64,000 nt of DNA from JBGTIS01 sp041745535 (GTDB taxonomy: Bacteria; Bacteroidota; Bacteroidia; Cytophagales; Cyclobacteriaceae): positions 62,001-126,000 of the forward strand of contig JBGTIS010000175.1 of NCBI GenBank assembly GCA_041745535.1, given 5' to 3'. The translations under genes were made by a program, and so were the position numbers. Below, piece by piece: positions 34,494-44,220 of the stretch. Position 1 is the stretch's first letter. Each line of letters starts with the position of its first letter. The notes under the pieces were generated by a model, which was not told the DNA's origin, did not search any database, and worked only from the letters and a program-made list of their open reading frames with translations.

Positions 34494-36752
34494 ATGGATC
34501 ATTTTATTATTATTTCTGATGAACTAAACATCAGACCCAATCAGGTAAGTGCTACGGTTAAACTATTGGATGAAGGCGCAACGGTACCCTTCCTATCCCG
34601 GTACCGGAAAGAAGTAACCGGTAGCCTGGACGAAGTGGCAATTACTTACATCCGCGACCGGATTACGCAACTACGGGAATTGGATAAGCGCAGAGAAGCT
34701 ATTTTAAAATCTATAGCGGAACAGGGGAAATTAACAGATGAACTGTCTGGTAAAATTAAGGCTGCCGAAACCATGGCCGTACTGGAAGATTTATACCTGC
34801 CCTATAAACCAAAACGACGAACCAAAGCTACGGTAGCCAAAGAAAAAGGCCTGGAACTATTGGCGCTTATTATTTCTGAGCAAAAAGATGTAAATGTAGT
34901 GGAAGAGGCTACAAAATTCATTAATCCTGAAAAGGAAGTAAACAATGCGGAGGAAGCTTTACAGGGTGCCCGGGATATTATGGCCGAATGGATCAGCGAA
35001 GACCAATCGGTAAGGGCAGAACTCCGTGAACTTTTCCAGAAGGAAGGGATAATTAAATCAGTGGTTATCAAAGGGAAAGAAAATGAAGGGCAGAAGTATC
35101 GCGATTATTTTGAGTGGGAAGAATCTGTTGCCAAAGTGCCGTCACACCGGATGCTGGCCATGCGCCGCGGTGAAAAAGAACTGATTCTGATGCTGGACAT
35201 TGTTCCACCGGAGGAAGGTGCCATGCAAATTCTGGAGTCAGCTTTTGTGAAGGCCAACAATGAGGCAGCCGAACAGGTAAAACTCGCCATCAAAGATGGG
35301 TATAAACGGTTGCTGAAACCCTCAATGGAAACCGATGCGCGGATGTCAGCCAAAAAGAAAGCCGATGAAGAGGCCATTAAGGTATTTGCTGAAAACCTCC
35401 GCCAATTGTTACTTTCGCCGGCTTTGGGCGAGAAAAATATACTGGCCGTAGACCCTGGTTTCAGAACCGGATGTAAACTGGCCTGTATGGATAAACAAGG
35501 GCGATTGCTGCACCACGAAGCAATATTTCCCAATGAACCACAGAACAGGAAAACCGAAGCGGCAGCTCATATCCTACACCTTTGTAGCCAGTACCAGGTA
35601 GAAGCCATCGCCATTGGCAATGGAACCGCCAGCCGCGAAACTGAAACTTTTATCCGCAGCATCGGCTTGCCTGCCAGCATTCAGGTGGTAGTGGTGAACG
35701 AAAGTGGCGCATCCGTGTATTCCGCATCAGATGTGGCCAGAGAAGAATTTCCCGATAAGGATGTAACGGTTCGTGGCGCGGTTTCTATCGGGCGAAGGCT
35801 GGCCGACCCATTGGCCGAATTGGTGAAAATTGATCCCAAGTCAATTGGCGTGGGTCAGTACCAGCACGATGTGGACCAGCATGCTTTAAAGCAGGGGCTG
35901 GACGATACAGTAATGAGCTGCGTGAACGGAGTAGGGGTTGAACTGAATACAGCGAGCAAGCAATTGCTGACCTATGTGTCAGGATTAGGACCTGCATTGG
36001 CGCGAAGTATTATTGATTATCGGAACCAGCATGGTCCGTTCATTAACCGGGAAACGTTGAAAAATGTGCCACGATTGGGGGAGAAAGCTTTTGAACAGGC
36101 AGCGGGATTCCTACGCATCCGAGACGCGAAAAATATTCTGGATGCCAGTGCCGTACATCCCGAAAGGTATGACACGGTAGAAAAAATGGCAAAAGATATA
36201 GGTTGTACTATTCAGGATTTAGTGAAAGACAGCCAACTGAGGAAAAAAATTGATCTGAAGAAATATGTGAGCGACAACTTAGGATTGCCCACCCTGAACG
36301 ACATTATAGAGGAACTGGCAAAACCAGGTCGCGATCCGAGGGAACAATTTGAATCGTTTCAGTTTATGGATGGCGTTCACCAGATGAAAGATTTAACGGT
36401 GGGCATGCGGTTGCCTGGTATTGTAACCAATATTACCAATTTTGGTGCTTTTGTGGATATTGGGGTGCATCAGGATGGACTCGTGCATGTCAGTCACCTT
36501 GCCGATGGTTTTGTAAGCAATCCGGCCGATGTGGTAAAAGTACAGCAGAAAGTTCAGGTTACGGTGCTAGAGGTAGACCTGCTCCGCAAACGAATTAGCC
36601 TGTCTTTGAAATCAGATCCTTTTGGGGCCAGTCCGGCCAAGGGAAAATCTGATAGAAATCAGGGTAAAAAAACAGGTGGAAAGCCAAAAAAGAAGGAAGA
36701 GGAAAACGATTTGCAGGCCAAGTTGAACATGTTAAAAAACAAGTTCCGGTAA
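34494..36752 (+). CDS. tex: Tex family transcription accessory / RNA-binding protein
   Basis: A 752-residue Tex/Spt6-like protein. The N-terminal helical region contains VPFLSRYRKEVTGSLDE. A YqgF/RuvC-like domain starts at ILAVDPGFRTGCKLACMD, followed by HhH motifs (SKQLLTYVSGLGPALARSII) and a C-terminal S1 domain (GIVTNITNFGAFVDIGVHQD, VHVSHLADGF) at about residues 645-715. A Lys-rich tail follows (GKKTGGKPKKKEE). The length is typical. It is monocistronic with its own promoter and terminator. Confidence 0.96.
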   Translation: MDHFIIISDELNIRPNQVSATVKLLDEGATVPFLSRYRKEVTGSLDEVAITYIRDRITQLRELDKRREAILKSIAEQGKLTDELSGKIKAAETMAVLEDLYLPYKPKRRTKATVAKEKGLELLALIISEQKDVNVVEEATKFINPEKEVNNAEEALQGARDIMAEWISEDQSVRAELRELFQKEGIIKSVVIKGKENEGQKYRDYFEWEESVAKVPSHRMLAMRRGEKELILMLDIVPPEEGAMQILESAFVKANNEAAEQVKLAIKDGYKRLLKPSMETDARMSAKKKADEEAIKVFAENLRQLLLSPALGEKNILAVDPGFRTGCKLACMDKQGRLLHHEAIFPNEPQNRKTEAAAHILHLCSQYQVEAIAIGNGTASRETETFIRSIGLPASIQVVVVNESGASVYSASDVAREEFPDKDVTVRGAVSIGRRLADPLAELVKIDPKSIGVGQYQHDVDQHALKQGLDDTVMSCVNGVGVELNTASKQLLTYVSGLGPALARSIIDYRNQHGPFINRETLKNVPRLGEKAFEQAAGFLRIRDAKNILDASAVHPERYDTVEKMAKDIGCTIQDLVKDSQLRKKIDLKKYVSDNLGLPTLNDIIEELAKPGRDPREQFESFQFMDGVHQMKDLTVGMRLPGIVTNITNFGAFVDIGVHQDGLVHVSHLADGFVSNPADVVKVQQKVQVTVLEVDLLRKRISLSLKSDPFGASPAKGKSDRNQGKKTGGKPKKKEEENDLQAKLNMLKNKFR

Positions 36753-36771
36753 ATTATGAGTGAATAAAAAT

Positions 36772-36799
36772 AGCATCCTAAAGCAGGGTGCTTTTTTTT
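36772..36799 (+). terminator. Rho-independent terminator after tex
   Basis: AGCATCCT (36772-36779) pairs with AGGGTGCT (36785-36792, one G-U) and a run of eight T's follows. It also abuts the convergent DUF2490 gene's stop. Confidence 0.88.
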
Positions 36800-36800
36800 A

Positions 36801-37493
36801 TTATTTACCAGATAGGTAGTAAGCGGTAGTCAGGAAAATTGAGTTTTCTATCTGGTTTCCAATACCTGCCAACCGGTATTGGAATCCTGTCTCAAGTTTG
36901 TTGGTGCTATTAAAAAACCAACCCAAACCGATGTATATTCGATTTTCACCTTCATTTTTATTTCCGTTGAAGGAATAAAGAATTTCATTGGAAGTAACCA
37001 GGTATTTTTCTCCCGGATCTAATTGGGTTCCATTCAGGTTTTTCTCGAAGGAGAGCCGGTAGCGCCATCGGTTTATAAATCCTTCTTCCTGGAACCTTTG
37101 TTCAGTTCTGAACCGGTGCGACAACCGAATCCCTTCCGGATAAGTTACAAAGGCCAGTTGCTGCATAATACGATGTTCTTTCTCCAGGGGATTTTCCAGC
37201 AACTCGGCCAATCGAAAATTATAACCCACACTTAATTTGATTGTATTCCAGGTTTCGTAGGTTAAAAAGGTTTGTATTTCAGAAAAGTCGAAATTATAGG
37301 TGCTGGTGGTACCGGTTTCCGAGGGTTCAAAAAACGTCTGCCTGAAAGCAGCTTTGGCATTGGCCGACCACCGCGCTGGGAGTTCTTGGGTATACGAAAA
37401 TTCGGATTCCCATTTCAGGTTCAATCCTTTCTGTGCTTGTGTACGATGAGAAAAAAACAGAATAAAAATAAGGAAGCAAAAATATTTTGGCAC
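36801..37493 (-). CDS. DUF2490 outer-membrane beta-barrel protein
   Basis: A 230-residue protein with a signal peptide (ending THRTQAQ-like; cleavage near residue 21) followed by alternating amphipathic strands rich in Tyr/Phe/Arg (IKLSVGYNFRLAEL, IYIGLGWFFNSTNKLETGFQYRL) and a terminal aromatic strand, as in the DUF2490 family. Predicted to be a small outer-membrane barrel of unknown function. It starts 17 bp after the hypothetical gene upstream, so it is probably co-transcribed with it. Confidence 0.82.
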   Translation of the reverse strand: MPKYFCFLIFILFFSHRTQAQKGLNLKWESEFSYTQELPARWSANAKAAFRQTFFEPSETGTTSTYNFDFSEIQTFLTYETWNTIKLSVGYNFRLAELLENPLEKEHRIMQQLAFVTYPEGIRLSHRFRTEQRFQEEGFINRWRYRLSFEKNLNGTQLDPGEKYLVTSNEILYSFNGNKNEGENRIYIGLGWFFNSTNKLETGFQYRLAGIGNQIENSIFLTTAYYLSGK

Positions 37494-37510
37494 TTTTTCA
37501 GCGAATTTCG

Positions 37511-38098
37511 TTAATAAATGACATTGTCTAAGGGTAACCGGATTACCTCCTTTTGTTTCAAAAATCCGCCTATTTCATCCAGCAGAATTTCAAATGTGCC
37601 GCTGCTTTCCTTACTTTTCCCATTAATCACTAATTCATAGCGTAAAGTCAGATTCTCATAATTTTCCTTTATTACCGCGGTTATTATATCCTCATCGGCC
37701 AATTTTTTGGAGGAATACTGTACCTGGGTTTTCCTGATTTTAAATCTGCTGAATATTTCTTGTAATGATTCCCTGCTCTTCTTTTTTATATCTTTCTCCA
37801 AGGTACGGAAAGGCACCAGCTGTTCAATATCCATCAGGGAGCCATCTTCGAAAAATTCGACACTAAAAAATTTTCCCTGCCATTTCAATTTGCATTCGTA
37901 GCTTATTTCAGCATTGGTAGTTTCACGATAGAACCCTACTCTGTTCGCATTGCTTAGCAACGGTTGCAAAACTGATATAGCCTTATCAGGCATCTCCTGT
38001 TGGGAAATGGTTATTTCTACTTCTGATTTTTTATCCTGACCAACCGCGACTGAAGCAAACAGAAGAATCAGTAAAATGGCATGAAAAAGTATCTTCAT
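37511..38098 (-). CDS. Secreted hypothetical protein
   Basis: A 195-residue protein with a signal peptide (LFHAILLILLFASVAVGQ). I do not recognise a family with certainty. The middle (YECKLKWQGKFFSVEFFEDGSLMDIEQLV) resembles a PepSY-like strand-helix pattern. It is probably periplasmic and in one transcript with the DUF2490 barrel downstream, suggesting a shared envelope task. Confidence 0.7.
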   Translation of the reverse strand: MKILFHAILLILLFASVAVGQDKKSEVEITISQQEMPDKAISVLQPLLSNANRVGFYRETTNAEISYECKLKWQGKFFSVEFFEDGSLMDIEQLVPFRTLEKDIKKKSRESLQEIFSRFKIRKTQVQYSSKKLADEDIITAVIKENYENLTLRYELVINGKSKESSGTFEILLDEIGGFLKQKEVIRLPLDNVIY

Positions 38099-38182
38099 TA
38101 CAGCTAATAATCTACCGACAAAAGTTTAGAATTATTGTATCATACAGCAGTCGCGAATTTGAAATTTCCTGGTATGGCAGCC

Positions 38183-38920
38183 TCAGGCCAGCAAACTGGC
38201 AGAAGCTTCATCCAGATACAGGAAGCAGTTTTTATGCTGTTGCAGCACAGAAGCGGGAAGTTCTTCCGAAACTTTTCCCTGCACCGCTTGTTGGACTGCT
38301 TCTGCTTTTCTTTGTTCAGGCACAGAGCAAATGATGCAGGCGCTTTTTAATATTTGCGGCACCGACATGGTAATGGCTTTGTGAGGAACCTCGCCCAAGG
38401 TTTGGTACCAGCCTTCTCCCATCTGCTGTTTCCGGCAAACATCGTCCAGTTCTACTACCAGGAACGCTTCTTTGATTCCTAAATCAGCCGGCGGATCGTT
38501 GAAAGCCAGGTGTCCATTTTCACCGATACCAATAAACGCAACATCGATAGGATGGGCACTGATTATTTTTTCCAACCGTTTACACTCGCCTAGTGGGTCA
38601 TGGGCATCGCCTTTAATGTAGGTAATGCTGCCCAGAGGTTTTACATGGGCTTCAAACCGTTCGGCAATATATTTTCTGAAACTGGCAGGATGGCTGGCTG
38701 GTAAACCAATGTATTCGTCTAAATGAAACACATGCACCTTCGACCAGGCAATATCCGGGGTGCTTACCAAAGCCTCCAGGGTATCGAACTGACTGGTGCC
38801 GGTAGCTAGCACAATGTTGGCAGCCCCTTTTTCTTCAATCGCTTTCTTTATAAATCGGACGCCATCTGCTGCGGCTTTCTTTCCTAATTGGGGCTTCGAC
38901 TTAAATATTTCTATTTTCAT
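38183..38920 (-). CDS. nagB: Glucosamine-6-phosphate deaminase
   Basis: A 245-residue enzyme converting glucosamine-6-phosphate to fructose-6-phosphate plus ammonia. Motifs: LATGTSQFDTLEAL (phosphate loop), HVFHLDEYIGLPASHPASF (catalytic Asp) and FIGIGENGHLAFNDPPAD (active-site Glu/His). The closely related 6-phosphogluconolactonase lacks this combination. It supports use of amino sugars or cell-wall recycling. A promoter box lies ~33 bp upstream. Confidence 0.92.
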   Translation of the reverse strand: MKIEIFKSKPQLGKKAAADGVRFIKKAIEEKGAANIVLATGTSQFDTLEALVSTPDIAWSKVHVFHLDEYIGLPASHPASFRKYIAERFEAHVKPLGSITYIKGDAHDPLGECKRLEKIISAHPIDVAFIGIGENGHLAFNDPPADLGIKEAFLVVELDDVCRKQQMGEGWYQTLGEVPHKAITMSVPQILKSACIICSVPEQRKAEAVQQAVQGKVSEELPASVLQQHKNCFLYLDEASASLLA

Positions 38921-38952
38921 GATGTAATGTAGTTGTCTCTCGATTCAAAAAA

Positions 38953-38960
38953 CAAAGATA
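38953..38960 (-). promoter_or_regulatory. -7 box upstream of nagB
   Basis: On the minus strand TATCTTTG (38960-38953) matches TAnnTTTG, giving a ~25-nt leader. No -33 element is evident. Confidence 0.45.
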
Positions 38961-39182
38961 ACCCGTTTCTGTTTTGATTTTTTATCCGGAAGGCCAACTA
39001 AAGTAACAGGAATTATTGAAACCTCCAGATTTATTAGCAAATAAGGTAAAAATCAGTATTTTTTAATTGTTAAATTATTATTAAAATCAAAATTTATCAG
39101 AATTTGATATGGCATCAACCATATTTTTTTACCTTTATAATTATTACCCTTAACATACAGTTAAAACAAAATAAACCCGAAC

Positions 39183-40229
39183 ATGAAAAGAATTACTTTA
39201 ATTGTTATACCGATAATTGGTTTATTGGTAATGCTGTTATTCCCAAGTGGAATTTTTAAGCCTTCGCCGGCAAAGGAGGACAAAGTAATTGAAGCAGCCA
39301 AGAATTTTTTAAATGTTTTGAGCGAAAAGCAACAATCGCAAACTTCTTATTCCTTTGACGATAAAGAGAGGTATAATTGGGATTATGTACCGTTGGAGCA
39401 CCGGGAAGGCATTACCCTGAATGAAATGGATGATCGGCAAAAAGAGGCGGCTTTAGCCCTGCTTCGAGCTTCGGTAAGCGAACAGGCCTACAAAAAGTTA
39501 ACCGGTATATTTGAACTGGAAAACGTTTTGAAAGTGCTGGAGAATCATCCGCCCGAAAATAATTATCGCGATCCGGGTAAGTACTTTTTTACTGTTTTTG
39601 GAAAACCTGCTGAAGGCGAACCCTGGGGGTGGCGATTAGAAGGACATCATGTTTCCTGGAATTTTTCTGCCATGTCGAACCAACTGGTTTCTTCTACCCC
39701 GGCTTTTATTGGCGCTAATCCGGCCAAAGTGCCTTCAGGTCCAAAAGCGGGATGGCGCGTTCTTAATCTGGAAGAAGATTTAGCCAGAGATCTGGTCAAA
39801 TCGCTGGACGATCAGCATTTGGAACAGGCAGTTATTGAAGAAGTTGCCTATCCTGAAATTCTGACCGGAAAAGAAAGGAAAGCCATTGCTACAGAACAGG
39901 CAGGTTTGCCCTATAACGCTATGAGCAGCCAGCAACAGCAGAAAATGAAACAGCTGCTGGACGTATATCTGAATAATTTTGAACAAAACGTAGCCGAGGA
40001 TCTCAAAAGCCGGATTGAACAGGCGGGATGGGAAAAAATTTACTTTGCCTGGGCTGGTGGTACCGAGCAGGGCGATAAACATTATTACCGAATCCAAAGT
40101 CCGGTATTTATTGTAGAATATGACAATACCCAAAACGATGGAAATCATATCCATACCGTTTTCAGAGATCTGGCAAACGATTTTGGTGAAGATGTTTTAA
40201 AGAAACATTATGAAGAAGCACATCATTAA
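39183..40229 (+). CDS. DUF3500 family protein
   Basis: A 348-residue protein with an N-terminal hydrophobic helix (LIVIPIIGLLVMLLFPSGIF), probably a signal or anchor. DUF3500 marks are DDKERYNWDYVP, FGKPAEGEPWGWRLEGHHVS, and the C-terminal WAGGTEQGDKHYYRIQSPVFIVEYDNTQ with HIHTVFRDLANDFG. His-rich segments suggest metal binding, but the biochemical function is unknown. It converges on dnaK with a shared terminator. Confidence 0.88.
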   Translation: MKRITLIVIPIIGLLVMLLFPSGIFKPSPAKEDKVIEAAKNFLNVLSEKQQSQTSYSFDDKERYNWDYVPLEHREGITLNEMDDRQKEAALALLRASVSEQAYKKLTGIFELENVLKVLENHPPENNYRDPGKYFFTVFGKPAEGEPWGWRLEGHHVSWNFSAMSNQLVSSTPAFIGANPAKVPSGPKAGWRVLNLEEDLARDLVKSLDDQHLEQAVIEEVAYPEILTGKERKAIATEQAGLPYNAMSSQQQQKMKQLLDVYLNNFEQNVAEDLKSRIEQAGWEKIYFAWAGGTEQGDKHYYRIQSPVFIVEYDNTQNDGNHIHTVFRDLANDFGEDVLKKHYEEAHH

Positions 40230-40233
40230 AATA

Positions 40234-40260
40234 AAAAAGCCCTGATTTTCAGGGCTTTTT
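40234..40260. terminator. Bidirectional terminator between DUF3500 and dnaK
   Basis: AAAAAGCCCTGA / TCAGGGCTTTTT with a 3-nt loop: an A-run on one side and a T-run on the other serve both convergent genes. Confidence 0.92.
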
Positions 40261-40287
40261 ATAAATTTTATTAAATATACTGCCATA

Positions 40288-42213
40288 CTACTTTTTGTCT
40301 TTATCGTCTACTTCTTCATACTCCACATCAGATACGTTGTCGGCAGAAGCTCCGGCATCGGCTGTACCCGTTTGGGTATTGGCATCGGCTGCGCCAGCAG
40401 CACCTGCACCAGCCTGGTACATTTCCTGAGAAGCATTTTGCCAAACGGTATTCAATTTGGCCATCGCGGCATCAATAGCTGGAATCTCTTTGGCTTCATG
40501 CGCCTTTTTCAATTCAGCTAAAGCTTCTTCAATGGCTTTTTTGTTTCCTTCCGATAATTTGTCGCCGTAATCTTTCAGCTGTTTTTCAGTCTGGAAAATC
40601 AAAGAATCGGCAGCGTTGATTTTATCAATTCTCTCTCTTTCTTCTTTGTCCGTTTCGGCATTGGCTTCCGCTTCTTTTCTCATTTTTTCGATTTCCTCAT
40701 CACTTAATCCTGAAGAAGCCTCAATCCTGATTTTTTGTTCTTTGCCTGTTCCTTTATCCTTAGCCGAAACATTGAGGATACCGTTCGCGTCAATATCGAA
40801 AGTAACCTCAATTTGAGGAACGCCTCTTGGTGCTGGTGGAATACCATCAAGGTGGAATCTGCCAATGGTACGGTTGTCTTTGGCCATAGTACGTTCACCT
40901 TGTAGCACATGTATTTCTACAGAAGGTTGACTGTCAGAAGCCGTAGAAAACGTTTCTGATTTCCTGGTCGGAATGGTAGTATTGGATTCTATCAGCTTGG
41001 TTGACACACCACCTAAAGTTTCGATACCTAACGAAAGCGGGGTAACATCCAGTAAAAGCACATCTTTCACATCGCCACTGAATACACCGCCCTGAATGGC
41101 AGCGCCCACAGCAACTACTTCATCAGGATTTACACCTTTAGAAGGTTTCCTGTTGAAGAATTTCTCAACTTCTTCCTGAATTTTAGGTACCCTTGTAGAG
41201 CCACCTACTAAAATTACCTCATCAATGTCAGATGCTGACATGCCGGCATCTTTCATGGCCAGGCGACAAGGTTCTAAAGTACGTTGCACCAGGTCGTCCA
41301 CCAATTGCTCAAATTTAGCGCGACTTAATGACCTTACCAGGTGTTTTGGAATACCATCTACTGGCATGATATACGGCAAATTGATTTCGGTACTGGCTGA
41401 ACTCGACAACTCTATTTTAGCTTTTTCAGAAGCTTCTTTCAATCGCTGCAGGGCCATTGGGTCCTTTCTCAGGTCAATGCCTTCATCTTTTTTGAACTCT
41501 TCCGCCAGCCAGTCAATAATTTTCGCATCGAAATCGTCACCACCTAGGTGTACATCACCATTGGTAGATTTTACTTCAAATACGCCATCGCCTAATTCCA
41601 GAATTGAAATATCGAAGGTACCACCACCCAGATCGTACACCGCGATTTTCATATCCCGGTTTTTCTTGTCCATACCATAGGCCAGCGCGGCAGCGGTTGG
41701 CTCATTAATAATTCTTTTAACATCCAATCCGGCTATCTGACCCGCTTCTTTGGTGGCTTGTCGTTCAGCATCGTTAAAATAAGCAGGTACGGTAATTACC
41801 GCTTCGGTAATGGTAGTACCCAGGTAATCTTCAGCTGTAGACTTCATTTTTTGAAGAATCATGGCAGAAATTTCCTGAGGGGTATAAAGTCTGTCGCCAA
41901 TTTTTACCCGAACGGTATCATTATTCCCTTTTTCTAATGCATAGGAAACAATTTTTCTTTCTTCACTGACTTCAGAAAACTTTTTACCCATAAATCTTTT
42001 TACAGAACTGATGGTGTTCTGAGGGTTGGTAATCGCCTGCCGTTTGGCCGGGCTGCCTACCTTACGTTCACCCTTTCCATTATCTAAAAACGCGACAACC
42101 GAAGGAGTAGTTCTTCCGCCTTCACTGTTCGGAATTACAACAGGTTCGTTTCCTTCCATAACAGCTACGCAGGAGTTGGTTGTTCCAAGGTCAATTCCTA
42201 TTATTTTTCCCAT
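40288..42213 (-). CDS. dnaK: Molecular chaperone DnaK (Hsp70)
   Basis: A 641-residue Hsp70. The ATPase motifs are IGIDLGTTNSCVAVMEG at the N-terminus, the VYDLGGGTFDISIL signature and VILVGGSTRVPKIQEEV; the substrate-binding domain includes LLLDVTPLSLGIETLGG. The C-terminus has a Gly/Ala-rich linker and the acidic tail DVEYEEVDDKDKK, similar to the EEVD-like ends of bacterial DnaK. No grpE/dnaJ neighbour is present, unlike many bacteria. Confidence 0.98.
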   Translation of the reverse strand: MGKIIGIDLGTTNSCVAVMEGNEPVVIPNSEGGRTTPSVVAFLDNGKGERKVGSPAKRQAITNPQNTISSVKRFMGKKFSEVSEERKIVSYALEKGNNDTVRVKIGDRLYTPQEISAMILQKMKSTAEDYLGTTITEAVITVPAYFNDAERQATKEAGQIAGLDVKRIINEPTAAALAYGMDKKNRDMKIAVYDLGGGTFDISILELGDGVFEVKSTNGDVHLGGDDFDAKIIDWLAEEFKKDEGIDLRKDPMALQRLKEASEKAKIELSSSASTEINLPYIMPVDGIPKHLVRSLSRAKFEQLVDDLVQRTLEPCRLAMKDAGMSASDIDEVILVGGSTRVPKIQEEVEKFFNRKPSKGVNPDEVVAVGAAIQGGVFSGDVKDVLLLDVTPLSLGIETLGGVSTKLIESNTTIPTRKSETFSTASDSQPSVEIHVLQGERTMAKDNRTIGRFHLDGIPPAPRGVPQIEVTFDIDANGILNVSAKDKGTGKEQKIRIEASSGLSDEEIEKMRKEAEANAETDKEERERIDKINAADSLIFQTEKQLKDYGDKLSEGNKKAIEEALAELKKAHEAKEIPAIDAAMAKLNTVWQNASQEMYQAGAGAAGAADANTQTGTADAGASADNVSDVEYEEVDDKDKK

Positions 42214-42544
42214 AATTTATAATATTAACACTTTGTAATTTTGTTTAAAATCTTTTCCTAATTATAACACTGTGTTAACAAGCCATATGCCAAGCGGGTT
42301 AAACGGTTAAATTGGTGACAGATTGTCAGACTGCACTTGGTAAACTTTTATACTAACTGCCAGTTATTAAGATATGGTGACAGTTGTAAGGGTGGGGTGT
42401 CACTGCTTTTTATATTTGTATGGCTAACAGCATTATATCTAACCATATAGATTATTTTTGTGGGTATGCTTACCATCAGTTTTTAAAATTAATCACCAGT
42501 GGCCTGCCCGCTTTACCTATTTTTCACAAATAACATAAAAACAA
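42214..42544. promoter_or_regulatory. dnaK / thioredoxin-like divergent control region with repeated TGACA half-sites
   Basis: It contains a 13-bp dyad TAACACTGTGTTA (42265-42277), TGACA-N3-TGTCA (42316-42328) and a wider GTGACA/TGTCAC pair (42377-42382, 42398-42403). A candidate -7 box TATATTTG (42411-42418) lies next to the last. No CIRCE element (TTAGCACTC-N9-GAGTGCTAA) was found. The dyads may bind a regulator of one or both genes; which one is unknown. Confidence 0.4.
42453..42460 (+). promoter_or_regulatory. -7 box for the thioredoxin-like gene
   Basis: TATTTTTG matches TAnnTTTG and lies 85 bp upstream of the start codon. No good -33 TTG is spaced to it. Confidence 0.4.
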
Positions 42545-43105
42545 ATGTCAGCGACACTTTCAAACATGATAGCCTTGGGCACAACTGCTCCTGATTTTAA
42601 TCTTCCCAATACGCTTACCGACGAAGATATTAATTTATATAAGCTGCCCAACCGCAAGGCCACTGTGGTGATGTTTATTTGCAACCACTGCCCTTATGTA
42701 AAGCACATTATAGATGAGGTAGTTCGGGTGGCCAATGATTACCAGCGGCGCGATGTGCGGTTTTTTGCCATCAGTTCCAATGATGTGGATAATTACCCGC
42801 AGGATTCTCCTGAAAAAATGAAGGAATGGGCTACCGCGATGAAATTTCCATTTCCCTACCTGTATGATGAATCGCAGGATACAGCTAAAATTTACAATGC
42901 CGCCTGTACGCCTGATTTTTATGTGTTCGATACTAACCTGTGTTTGGTTTATCGAGGTCAATTCGATGAATCGAAACCAAAAAATGAAGTGCCCGTTACC
43001 GGCAATGATATGCGCCAGGTACTTGAGAATATTCTGAACGACCAGCCGGTTGACCCGGACCAGAAACCAAGCATTGGCTGCAATATCAAATGGAAAGCCA
43101 ACTGA
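42545..43105 (+). CDS. Thioredoxin-fold (AhpC/TSA-like) protein
   Basis: A 186-residue redoxin. The active-site region is VVMFICNHCPYVKH (C46 and C49, CxxC), with the cis-proline motif CTPDFYVFD around residue 122. The N-terminus GTTAPDFNLPNTLTDEDINL is that of thioredoxin-like thiol peroxidase/disulfide proteins. No signal peptide is seen, so it is cytoplasmic. It stands divergent from dnaK, consistent with a protein-stress or redox role (inference). Confidence 0.9.
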   Translation: MSATLSNMIALGTTAPDFNLPNTLTDEDINLYKLPNRKATVVMFICNHCPYVKHIIDEVVRVANDYQRRDVRFFAISSNDVDNYPQDSPEKMKEWATAMKFPFPYLYDESQDTAKIYNAACTPDFYVFDTNLCLVYRGQFDESKPKNEVPVTGNDMRQVLENILNDQPVDPDQKPSIGCNIKWKAN

Positions 43106-43154
43106 AAAATGTGAGATTCGTATCAGTTTTTTAGTATATTGCCGTTTTAAAGAA

Positions 43155-43934
43155 ATGATGAATAAAAAATTATTCACAAGCATCTGTCTGATCGTACTGA
43201 TGCTGTCAGGAATTCAGTTAAGTGCCCAAAGTCTGCCAAATGGTGATGACCAAGTGCTGATTTCCGGCCAGGTGTTGAATGAGACAAATAATACACCTGT
43301 TCCGGGGGTAACTATTTCAAATACAACCGCTGGAAAAGCCACAGCAAGTGATGGAATCGGTGAGTTTTCAATTCAGGTGAACCAAAGCGATACCTTGCTG
43401 TTTACTGCCCTTGGTTTTCATAATTTTTCACTGCCAGTGTCTGACTCACTTTTGGCTGTTGTAGCCCGGCAGGATTTCATAGAGGTGATGTTGAAAGAAA
43501 AATCCTATGAACTGGAATCTGTAAATGTAATCGCTTATCGGGATGCGGAAGCCTTTAAAAAAGCCATTATCGAGGTACAACTACCTGAGGAAGAAACCCG
43601 GCAGCCTATAAAAATACCTGGCTCTTACGATGGACCCAGAAAACCTCCACAACCGTCTGGACCTATTTCTTTTATTACCCAAAAAATTGGTAAAAATGCG
43701 CGGTTTGAGAAAAAATTACGTGAGATAAAAGAAAATTATCAACGTGATAAGGTTGTTAACAGCAAATTTAACAGAGATTTAATTGCTGAACTTACAGGCC
43801 TGCAAGACAAGCAACTGGATGATTTTATGCTTTATTGCGAACTGGAAGATAAATTTCTTTTAACTTCAACTGAATATGACATCCTGGTGGCCATTAATGA
43901 ATGTTATACCGAATTTCAGGAGAACAGCCATTAA
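43155..43934 (+). CDS. Secreted CarboxypepD_reg-like domain protein
   Basis: The start is put at 43155 (or 43158): the upstream in-frame codons from 43050 overlap the previous gene, whereas MNKKLFTSICLIVLMLSGIQLSAQ is a clear signal peptide. Residues ~35-110 form a carboxypeptidase-regulatory-like beta-sandwich (ISGQVLNETNNTPVPGVTIS ... TLLFTALGFHNF) as seen at the start of TonB-dependent receptors, but no barrel follows. The C-terminal half is charged and helical. It may be a periplasmic or surface accessory; function is unknown. Confidence 0.82.
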   Translation: MMNKKLFTSICLIVLMLSGIQLSAQSLPNGDDQVLISGQVLNETNNTPVPGVTISNTTAGKATASDGIGEFSIQVNQSDTLLFTALGFHNFSLPVSDSLLAVVARQDFIEVMLKEKSYELESVNVIAYRDAEAFKKAIIEVQLPEEETRQPIKIPGSYDGPRKPPQPSGPISFITQKIGKNARFEKKLREIKENYQRDKVVNSKFNRDLIAELTGLQDKQLDDFMLYCELEDKFLLTSTEYDILVAINECYTEFQENSH

Positions 43935-44220
43935 CTGTGTGTATATTTTTTTTTAAACTTTATCTTCATTTAAATTTCCGGCATTGACCAATATTTCTAT
44001 TGATACAGAAAACAATTTTGGATTTTTTACCGGATAAAATTGTTGCTTGTTAAGCCCTTCTTTGATGGAAACCATGTAAAATATTTTTATTAAGTGAAAA
44101 CTTACCTGACTCACATTCATACAAAAGAAAGTCGTTTGATTTTAAAATAACTGTTAATTTCCATTTTTATTAGAACAGTTTGCTAAACATTTGTTCTGCC
44201 TGGTCTTTTTTTATCAGCAT

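Noticed and set aside
42214..42544. CIRCE/HrcA operator upstream of dnaK
   Set aside because: The TTAGCACTC-N9-GAGTGCTAA sequence is absent; only unrelated dyads are present.
43050..43154. Longer start for the CarboxypepD_reg-like protein
   Set aside because: The extra 35 codons overlap the upstream gene's 3' end and precede a perfect signal peptide starting at 43155.
42635..43183. 182-codon ORF antisense to the thioredoxin-like gene
   Set aside because: Shadow of a clearly coding frame; it has no domain and overlaps the next gene's start.
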